A stretch of DNA of 10,980 nt, from positions 1 to 10,980 of the forward strand of contig JABFVJ010000265.1 of NCBI GenBank assembly GCA_013362835.1, given 5' to 3'. The DNA is from Nonomuraea sp. (GTDB lineage: Bacteria; Actinomycetota; Actinomycetes; Streptosporangiales; Streptosporangiaceae). The position numbers were made by a program, and so were the translations under genes. The notes beneath the pieces are model-generated. The model saw only the letters and a program-made list of their open reading frames with translations, was not told the DNA's origin and did not search any database. Below are positions 6,142 through 10,980 of this stretch, piece after piece (position 1 is the stretch's first letter; the number at the start of each line of letters is the position of its first letter).

Positions 6142-6151
6142 CCCCCTCCCC
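6142..6151 (-). promoter_or_regulatory. Ribosome binding site of the beta-rich protein gene
   Basis: On the minus strand GGGGAGGGGG ends 6 bases before ATG 6135 and only 3 before GTG 6138, which favours the ATG. The AT-richer stretch just upstream (about 6155-6225) probably holds the operon promoter, but no clear -10/-35 pair stands out. Confidence 0.5.
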
Positions 6152-6242
6152 GTCGAATAAGGCCATGCGACGTTGAGGTTACCGTGATTTTCCCGTTATG
6201 TGGATGGCAGATTTCCTGCACCCGGGCCCCTTGACGTGCGGA

Positions 6243-6269
6243 ACTCCTCTACAGCGCCTGTAGAGGAGT
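6243..6269 (-). terminator. Strong hairpin terminator of the Fe-S oxidoreductase gene
   Basis: ACTCCTCTACAG (6243-6254) and CTGTAGAGGAGT (6258-6269) form a perfect 12-bp stem with a 3-base loop, beginning 14 bases after the oxidoreductase stop codon (6284) on the minus strand. It separates this transcript from the glycosyltransferase operon. TTTT occurs only on the plus-strand side (6275-6278), so for the minus-strand message it is a hairpin-only terminator. Confidence 0.65.
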
Positions 6270-6283
6270 CCGACTTTTCGTGG

Positions 6284-8383
6284 TCAGGAAGCGCCCTTGA
6301 CCGATTTGATCAAGAGCTGGGCGACGTCCACGACTTCCAGTGACTCCTTCGCCTCGCCGCTGTTCTTCTTCTCGTTGATGGCGTCGCCGAGCATCACCAT
6401 GCAGAACGGGCAGGCGGTCGAGACGGTGTCGGGGTTGGTGGTCAGTGCCTCGTCGACGCGCTCGGTGTTGATGCGCTTGCCGATGCGCTCCTCCATCCAC
6501 ATGCGCGCGCCGCCCGCGCCGCAGCAGAAGCCGCGGTCCTTGTGCCGGTGCATCTCCTGGGTCTGTACGCCGGGCACCTTCGACATGATGTCGCGGGGCT
6601 GGGAGTAGACCTTGTTGTGGCGGCCGAGGAAGCACGGGTCGTGGTAGGTGATCTTCTCCTCGATCGGCGTGACCGGGGTGAGCAGGCCCTCGTCCACCAG
6701 CTTCGACAGCAGCTGCGTGTGGTGGACGACCTCGTACGTGCCGCCGAGCTGCGGATACTCGTTGGCCAGCGTGTTGAAGCAGTGGGGACAGGTCGCGACG
6801 ATCTTCTTGACGCCGGCCTCGTTGAGCGTCTCGATGTTCTGCTGGGCGAGCATGTTGAACAGGTACTCCATGCCCAGGCGGCGGGCCGGGTCACCGGTGC
6901 ACGCCTCCATCGGGCCGAGCACGGCGAACTTCACGCCCGCGATGTGCAGCAGCTCGGCGACCGCCTTGGTGGTCTTCTTGGCGCGGTCCTCCAGGGCGCC
7001 CGCGCAACCCACCCAGAACAGGTACTCGGTGTCCTCGGGCATCTTCTCGTCGATCAGCTCGACCTCGAAGTCGAGCTCCTCGATCCAGTCGGCCCGCTTC
7101 ATCTCGGACATGCCCCACGGGTTGCCCTTGTTCTCCAGGTTCTTCACCATCACCCCCGCCTCGGACGGGAACGACGACTCCACCATGACCTGGTAGCGGC
7201 GCATGTCGAGGATGTGGTCGATGTGCTCGATGTCCACCGGGCACTGCTCGACGCAGGCGCCGCAGTTGGTGCAGGACCAGAGCACGTCGGGGTGGATGAC
7301 GCCGTCCTCGCCGACGAGCGGCTTCTCCAGCAGGGCGAGCACGTCGGTGTCGGCGTGCTCGGTGCTCGCCGCCATCAGGTAGGGGGCCACCTTGAACGCG
7401 TGGTCGCGCTGGTCGAGGATGAGCATCTTCGGCGAGAGCGGCTTGTCGGTGTTCCAGGCCGGGCACTGCGACTGGCAGCGGCCGCACTCGGTGCAGGAGT
7501 AGAAGTCGAGGAAGCCCTTCCAGGTGGTGTCGCCGATCTTGCCGCGGCCCAGGCGCTCGGGGTCGAGGTCCTCGTCCTCGAAGTCGACGACCTTGCCGTC
7601 GACCCGCATCTCGGGCGCGGCGCCGAGGCCGTCGGGACGGCGGGAGAACAGCACGTTGAGCGGCGCGGTGAAGATGTGCAGGTGCTTGGAGTTCACCACG
7701 ATGACCAGGAACACCAGCATGAAGCCGATGTGCAGGATCAGCGCGATCTCCTCCAGCAGCGGGCTCGCCGGGAGCACGTCGCCGAGGGCGAGCGAGGCGA
7801 ACGCGCCCGAGGAGTAGGGGAAGTTGCCGTTGGCCGCCGAGGCGCCGCGGGCGAGGAACAACGTCCAGATGATGTTGAAGATCATGAACAGGACGAGCCA
7901 CGCGCCGCCGAGGTGCGAGCCGGAGAAGCGCGACTTGCGGCCCAGCGTCTTCGGCGAGTTCTTCATCCGGATGACGGCGAAGGCGACCAGGCCGAGCAGA
8001 CACGCGACCGCGATGAAGTCCTGGAGGAAGCCGAGCACGCCCCAGGTGCCGATGAGCGGGATGTGGAAGTCGGGCTCACCGGTGATCGCGCCCTGGATGA
8101 TGGCGCCGTACGCCTCGATGTAGACGGTCAGCAGGATGAAGAACGCCCACATGACGAAGAAGTGGGCGGTGCCGGAGGGGGTCCACTTCAGCAGCTTCTT
8201 CTGGCCGAACACCTCGACGAGCTGGGCCTTGAGCTCGTCGGCCGCGTGCTCCTTGGCGTACGCGACCCGTTCGGGCGCGGGTGGCCCCGAGGTCGCCAGC
8301 TTGTACAGGAACCCCACCCTGCGGCCGGCGACGGCCACCGCCGCGACGGTCATGACCAGCCCGATGATCGCTACCCAGAGCAC
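6284..8383 (-). CDS. Membrane (Fe-S)-binding oxidoreductase, EtfD-like
   Basis: A 699-residue membrane protein with the plan of mycobacterial EtfD (Rv0338c), which passes electrons from electron-transferring flavoprotein during fatty-acid beta-oxidation to the quinone pool. Five membrane segments lie at about 2-19, 73-97, 117-139, 159-178 and 212-231, like the NarI-type cytochrome b subunit; His74, His218, His234 and His236 are candidate haem ligands. Two 4Fe-4S motifs follow: Cys297/300/303/307 (CTECGRCQSQCP) and Cys371/374/377/381 (CTNCGACVEQCP). Two cysteine-rich CCG-type domains follow: the first (about 457-540) has GC, EACTGD and CPHC but lacks a true CCG, and the second is complete, with HDPC (581-584), CCG (620-622) and CPFC (658-661). 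It is shorter than the mycobacterial protein. The GTG start at 8383 is fixed by GGGAGGA 4 bases upstream and by immediate entry into the first membrane segment. The TetR gene upstream is likely its regulator. Confidence 0.9.
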   Translation of the reverse strand: MLWVAIIGLVMTVAAVAVAGRRVGFLYKLATSGPPAPERVAYAKEHAADELKAQLVEVFGQKKLLKWTPSGTAHFFVMWAFFILLTVYIEAYGAIIQGAITGEPDFHIPLIGTWGVLGFLQDFIAVACLLGLVAFAVIRMKNSPKTLGRKSRFSGSHLGGAWLVLFMIFNIIWTLFLARGASAANGNFPYSSGAFASLALGDVLPASPLLEEIALILHIGFMLVFLVIVVNSKHLHIFTAPLNVLFSRRPDGLGAAPEMRVDGKVVDFEDEDLDPERLGRGKIGDTTWKGFLDFYSCTECGRCQSQCPAWNTDKPLSPKMLILDQRDHAFKVAPYLMAASTEHADTDVLALLEKPLVGEDGVIHPDVLWSCTNCGACVEQCPVDIEHIDHILDMRRYQVMVESSFPSEAGVMVKNLENKGNPWGMSEMKRADWIEELDFEVELIDEKMPEDTEYLFWVGCAGALEDRAKKTTKAVAELLHIAGVKFAVLGPMEACTGDPARRLGMEYLFNMLAQQNIETLNEAGVKKIVATCPHCFNTLANEYPQLGGTYEVVHHTQLLSKLVDEGLLTPVTPIEEKITYHDPCFLGRHNKVYSQPRDIMSKVPGVQTQEMHRHKDRGFCCGAGGARMWMEERIGKRINTERVDEALTTNPDTVSTACPFCMVMLGDAINEKKNSGEAKESLEVVDVAQLLIKSVKGAS

Positions 8384-8387
8384 GGGG

Positions 8388-8394
8388 TCCTCCC
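8388..8394 (-). promoter_or_regulatory. Ribosome binding site of the Fe-S oxidoreductase gene
   Basis: GGGAGGA on the minus strand ends 4 bases before GTG 8383 and decides this GTG as the start; no in-frame ATG lies nearby upstream. Confidence 0.6.
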
Positions 8395-8432
8395 ACAGAC
8401 GACGATGGCTGCCAGCATACGGACACGTGTTT

Positions 8433-8463
8433 CCAGGAATCTTACCGGCCAGTAACTTCCTGG
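8433..8463. promoter_or_regulatory. Nested palindrome, candidate TetR operator
   Basis: Outer arms CCAGGAA (8433-8439) and TTCCTGG (8457-8463) enclose inner arms TTAC (8442-8445) and GTAA (8452-8455) around CGGCCA; the core reads TTACCGGCCAGTAA, a 14-bp dyad with one mismatched pair. It lies 50-80 bp upstream of the Fe-S oxidoreductase start and 47 bp beyond the TetR stop. A weak promoter fits on the minus strand, TTGTTC (8505-8500), 18 bases, TAGGGT (8481-8476), which would place the palindrome over the start of transcription. TetR-family lipid-metabolism regulators commonly bind dyads of this size; binding here is inferred. Confidence 0.55.
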
Positions 8464-8509
8464 TACGACACCCATACCCTAAGGTCAGTGCCCTGTCCAG
8501 AACAATGCT

Positions 8510-9094
8510 CTACGCCGTGAAGTACCTCTGGACGGTCGGGGCGAGCAGCTCGACCAGCTCTTCCGGGTCGGCGCTCGCCATGGGTTCCAGCTTGATCACG
8601 TAGCGGGCCATGATGACGCCGTACATCTGGCCGAAGGCCGCCTCGATGCGCAGATGCGGCACGCCGAGCCGGTCGGCGACCTGGAAGAGCAGGGCGTTCG
8701 AGATGAACTCGCGGAACATCGCGGCGGCCCGCTCGTTCGTCAGCGCGGAGCGCATCAGCGCGAGCATCGGCTCGCGCGTCTCGGGCGTGGCTGTCACCTG
8801 GAGGAGCATCCGCACCAGCCGCTCGCCGATCTCCTCGCGCGGGCCGTCCAGCAACGCCGGGATGACCGTGTCGGGGGTGATCGGCAGTTGCATCGCGGCC
8901 GCGAACATGCCCTCCTTGGTCTCGAAGTAGTGGTGCACCAGCGCCGGGTCGACCTGGGCCTCGCGCGCGATGCCGCGCACCGTGGCCTTGTCGAAGCCCT
9001 TCTCCGCGAAGACGCGCCGCGCCGCCGCCAGGATCTCCCCGCGCGTGTCGGCCGACCCGGGCCTGCGCCCCGGCCGCCGTCTCACCGTGCTCAC
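8510..9094 (-). CDS. TetR-family transcriptional regulator
   Basis: A 194-residue regulator. The basic N-terminal arm (VRRRPGRRPGSADTRGEIL) leads into a classic TetR DNA-binding domain: helix 1 ILAAARRVFAEKGF, then the helix-turn-helix KATVRGIAREAQVDPALVHHYF (about 36-57), and KEGMFAAAM. The C-terminal helices (about 75-194) form the ligand-binding and dimer domain; the ligand cannot be read from sequence. The start GTG 9094 comes 13 bp after the methyltransferase stop, so the two are probably co-transcribed; GTG 9085 is a less likely alternative. No strong ribosome binding site precedes it beyond a G-run. Its position directly upstream of the EtfD-like gene, with a large palindrome between, suggests it senses an acyl-CoA or fatty acid and controls that gene; this is context-based inference. 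Confidence 0.93.
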   Translation of the reverse strand: MSTVRRRPGRRPGSADTRGEILAAARRVFAEKGFDKATVRGIAREAQVDPALVHHYFETKEGMFAAAMQLPITPDTVIPALLDGPREEIGERLVRMLLQVTATPETREPMLALMRSALTNERAAAMFREFISNALLFQVADRLGVPHLRIEAAFGQMYGVIMARYVIKLEPMASADPEELVELLAPTVQRYFTA

Positions 9095-9107
9095 GTGGCG
9101 CCCCCGG

Positions 9108-9878
9108 TCACCGGCCGACCGCCAGGTAGACCCGCATCGGGACCGACAGGACGCCCTCGGGGAACGCCTTCCTGAGCTCCACCCGCTGCCGCTCGACCAG
9201 CTCGTCGGCCGCCTCCTGCGACAACGCCGCCATGTACGAGTGGGACCGCAGGTCGAGCAGGAAGTCTTCCAGGCCGACCAGCCTGGTCCACGGGATCCAG
9301 CGCTCCTCGATCACCTCGAACGCCGAGGCGATCGGCGGCACCGACCACTCCTCCACCGCCGGCCCCCAGTACGTGGGCACCGCCTCGGCCAGCCGCGCCT
9401 CATAGGCGGCCAGCCACTCGGCCTGGGCGGCGTGGTTGAGGTTCCAGCAGCCCACGATCGCGCCCTCGGGACGCAGCACCCGCCTGGCCTCGGCGATCGA
9501 GACGACGGGATCGAGCCAGTGCCACGACTGGGCGTACGTCACCAGATCGGCCACCCCGTCGGCCACCGGCAACGCGTTGCCGTCGGCCAGCACCGCGGCC
9601 ACGGCCGGAGCCTCGTCGCCGGCGCGGGCCACCAGGCGGGCCAGCATCTCCGTGCCCGGGTCGACCGCGATCACCTGGGACCCGCGCGCCCTGAGCGCGT
9701 GCGTCAGGATGCCCGTGCCCGCGCCCACGTCGACCGTGGTGGCGCCGTCGAGCTCGACCCCGGACACCTCGGTCAGCGCGCGGTACATCTCGTCGGGATA
9801 GGCGGGCCTGCCCGCGTCGTAGGCGTCGGCCACGCTGTCGAAGACCCGGGCCAAGTCTCTCATCGGCCCCACGTTCAT
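9108..9878 (-). CDS. Class I SAM-dependent methyltransferase
   Basis: A 256-residue methyltransferase of the UbiE-like (Methyltransf_11/25) type. It opens with [20 protein letters not shown], common in this subgroup, followed by SAM-binding motif I VDVGAGTG (49-56), the acidic residue at the end of strand 2 (VIAVDPG), [17 protein letters not shown] as motif II region, and [15 protein letters not shown] as the post-motif segment. The C-terminal part (about 155-256) would form the substrate pocket. The methyl acceptor is unknown. The ATG at 9878 overlaps the upstream gene's TGA (ATGA, 9875-9878), so it is translationally coupled to the TIM-barrel gene. An internal ATG at 9863 (MRDLARVF) is possible but would lose the overlap. 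Confidence 0.9.
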   Translation of the reverse strand: MNVGPMRDLARVFDSVADAYDAGRPAYPDEMYRALTEVSGVELDGATTVDVGAGTGILTHALRARGSQVIAVDPGTEMLARLVARAGDEAPAVAAVLADGNALPVADGVADLVTYAQSWHWLDPVVSIAEARRVLRPEGAIVGCWNLNHAAQAEWLAAYEARLAEAVPTYWGPAVEEWSVPPIASAFEVIEERWIPWTRLVGLEDFLLDLRSHSYMAALSQEAADELVERQRVELRKAFPEGVLSVPMRVYLAVGR

Positions 9879-10684
9879 GTGGACGCCGCCAGGTGCAGCC
9901 GCGCGAAGGCCAGGCCCTCCGCCAGGTCGTCGATCCGCTCGGTGCGGCTGGACGCCTTGCGGGTGTTGATCTCCAGGACGACCAGGCCGCCGTAGCCCGA
10001 GCTCGCCAGGCGCTCCAGCATCTGGGCGCACGGCTGGTTGCCCCGGCCGGGGACCAGGTGCTCGTCCTTGTTCGTCACGCCCATGCCGTCGGCGAGGTGC
10101 AGGTGGGCGAGCCGGTCGCCCAGCTTGGTCGCCATCTCCATGGCGTCGGAGCCCGACACCGCGGTGTGCGACAGGTCCAGCGTGACCTGGGGGAAGTCGT
10201 AGTCGATCGGGTTCCAGTCGGGTGAGTAGGGGACGACGTCGTTGCCCCTGGCGCGCAGCGGGAACATGTTCTCGACCGCGAACGTCACGTCGGTCTCGTC
10301 GCGCATGCGGGCGAGGCCGTTCTCGAAGTCGCGGGCGTAGTCGCGCTGCCAGCGGAACGGCGGGTGCACCACGACGGCCGAGGCGCCGAGGCGCTCAGCC
10401 GCCTTCTGCGCCCTGACCAGCTTGGCCCAGGGATCCCTCCCCCATACGCGCTGCGTCACGAGCAGGCAGGGCGCGTGGATCGCGAGGACGGGCACCTGAT
10501 AATGATCCGACAGTCGTTCGATCACGTCGATGTCCTGGCTCACCGGATCGGCGCCGACCATGATCTCGACACCGTCGTAGCCCAGGCGCGCGGCCAGCTC
10601 GAACGCGTCGGGAGTGCGTTCTGGATATACCGAGGCGGTGGACAATGCGATCTTCGCATTGGGCACGCGGATGACATCAGCCAC
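9875..10684 (-). CDS. Sugar phosphate isomerase/epimerase-like TIM-barrel protein
   Basis: A 269-residue protein of the xylose-isomerase-like TIM-barrel (AP endonuclease 2) superfamily. It begins strand 1 at [10 protein letters not shown] and has the usual metal-site carboxylates and histidines: Glu138 (FAVENMFP), Asp170 and His173 (LDLSH), His194/His196 (AHLHLADG), Asp207-His209 before HLVPGRG, and Glu238 (VLEIN). His70 and His107 line the expected face of the barrel. Family members isomerise or epimerise sugars, inositols or hydroxyacids, and some are endonuclease IV; the short length and motif spacing fit the isomerase side, but the substrate is unknown. GTG 10684 is the furthest upstream reasonable start; GTG 10666 is an alternative, since homologues often begin just before 'KIALS'. 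First gene of a probable operon with the methyltransferase and TetR genes; divergent from the gene at 10753 across 68 bp. Confidence 0.88.
   Translation of the reverse strand: MADVIRVPNAKIALSTASVYPERTPDAFELAARLGYDGVEIMVGADPVSQDIDVIERLSDHYQVPVLAIHAPCLLVTQRVWGRDPWAKLVRAQKAAERLGASAVVVHPPFRWQRDYARDFENGLARMRDETDVTFAVENMFPLRARGNDVVPYSPDWNPIDYDFPQVTLDLSHTAVSGSDAMEMATKLGDRLAHLHLADGMGVTNKDEHLVPGRGNQPCAQMLERLASSGYGGLVVLEINTRKASSRTERIDDLAEGLAFARLHLAAST
10643..10661. repeat. Perfect inverted repeat at the start of the TIM-barrel gene
   Basis: CAATGCGA (10643-10650) and TCGCATTG (10654-10661) form a perfect 8-bp inverted repeat around 3 bases, within codons 8-14 of the TIM-barrel gene. It could be an operator just inside the gene or a hairpin affecting translation, or coincidence. 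Confidence 0.35.
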
Positions 10685-10740
10685 GTTGCCAGCCTAAGCC
10701 GGAGAAGGCCCTCTGGCGCGAGAGCCCCTCCAGATCCCCC

Positions 10741-10746
10741 TAATGT
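10741..10746 (+). promoter_or_regulatory. Candidate -10 box for a leaderless transcript
   Basis: TAATGT matches the actinobacterial -10 pattern TANNNT and ends 6 bases before ATG 10753, the spacing at which transcription would begin on the start codon itself. No ribosome binding site is present and no good -35 box is seen. Confidence 0.4.
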
Positions 10747-10752
10747 GGGCCC

Positions 10753-10980
10753 ATGCCACGGATAGCCAGAGGCGCGATCCCGAGCCCGAACATCTGGAAC
10801 GCTCCCCAGGTCTACGAGCTGGAGAACCGCGCCGTCGATCCCGAGGGCGCGGCCGACGCGGCGATGCGCGAGCTGCGGCCGTGGGCCGGCGCGACCGTCC
10901 TGGACATCGGCTGCGGCACCGGCTTCCACCTGCCCGCCCTGGCCGCCGACGCGGCGCGCGTGATCGGCGTCGAGCCGCAC
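10753..10980 (+). CDS. Class I SAM-dependent methyltransferase (5' part)
   Basis: The first 76 residues of a methyltransferase, in frame to the window edge. It begins MPRIARGAIPSPNIWNAP and contains SAM-binding motif I VLDIGCGTG (49-57) followed by FHLPALA, with the acidic end of strand 2 at Glu74 (IGVEP). The substrate cannot be judged from this part. It is the second methyltransferase of this fold in the window but is not a close copy of the one at 9108-9878. The ATG at 10753 is supported by the preceding TAATGT box and by steady coding character from that point. Confidence 0.82.
   Translation, partial: MPRIARGAIPSPNIWNAPQVYELENRAVDPEGAADAAMRELRPWAGATVLDIGCGTGFHLPALAADAARVIGVEPH

Noticed and set aside
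6542..8455. 637-residue plus-strand open frame opposite the Fe-S oxidoreductase
   Set aside because: It is a high-GC shadow: Val/Leu/Gly/His/Arg-rich without motifs, while the minus strand carries clear cysteine clusters and membrane segments.
9108..10980. The two methyltransferases as a recent tandem duplication
   Set aside because: They share only the SAM-binding motif region; their N-termini and surroundings differ clearly and they lie on opposite strands.

Overview
The window is about 11 kb of very GC-rich chromosomal DNA from an actinobacterium. Codons strongly prefer G or C in third position, GTG starts are common, and the gene set (DivIVA-type coiled-coil protein, CsoR, EtfD-like Fe-S oxidoreductase) fits a filamentous actinomycete. 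A member of the Streptosporangiales is my best guess, but this is an inference from style and not a database match. There are no tRNA or rRNA genes, no insertion sequences and no CRISPR array. I see no gene cluster that clearly amounts to an undescribed system; this looks like ordinary core or near-core chromosome with several uncharacterised genes and some good candidate regulatory sites.

Layout. (1) 1-555 (-): 5' part of a DivIVA-domain coiled-coil protein of the Scy/FilP type, divergent from (2) a gamma-class carbonic anhydrase, 694-1224 (+). (3) A lipoprotein with a probable concanavalin-like domain, 1196-2107 (-), converges with the carbonic anhydrase and overlaps it by 29 bp. It is divergent, across 45 bp, from (4) an unrecognised 442-residue cytoplasmic protein, 2153-3481 (+). 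(5) 3482-3965 is a more AT-rich spacer region holding a 53-residue gene (GTG start, strong ribosome binding site) and three hairpins. (6) A minus-strand group follows: a two-domain beta-rich protein (5341-6135) is coupled by an ATGA overlap to a GT4 glycosyltransferase (4277-5344), with a CsoR copper sensor (3966-4247) next downstream behind its own operator-like palindromes. (7) A second minus-strand group reads from 10684 to 6284: TIM-barrel sugar isomerase-like protein, SAM methyltransferase (ATGA overlap), TetR regulator, then a 699-residue membrane Fe-S oxidoreductase resembling mycobacterial EtfD. A large nested palindrome lies between the TetR gene and the oxidoreductase gene. (8) The right edge carries the start of a second SAM methyltransferase on the plus strand, possibly leaderless.

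How the genes may work together. The oxidoreductase probably carries electrons from electron-transferring flavoprotein (fatty-acid beta-oxidation) to the quinone pool, and the adjacent TetR protein is the natural candidate for its control through the palindrome at 8433-8463. The glycosyltransferase and its coupled partner probably act on a cell-wall glycopolymer. The CsoR protein has all three copper ligands, but no copper exporter or chaperone gene lies in the window, so it either controls itself or acts on distant targets.
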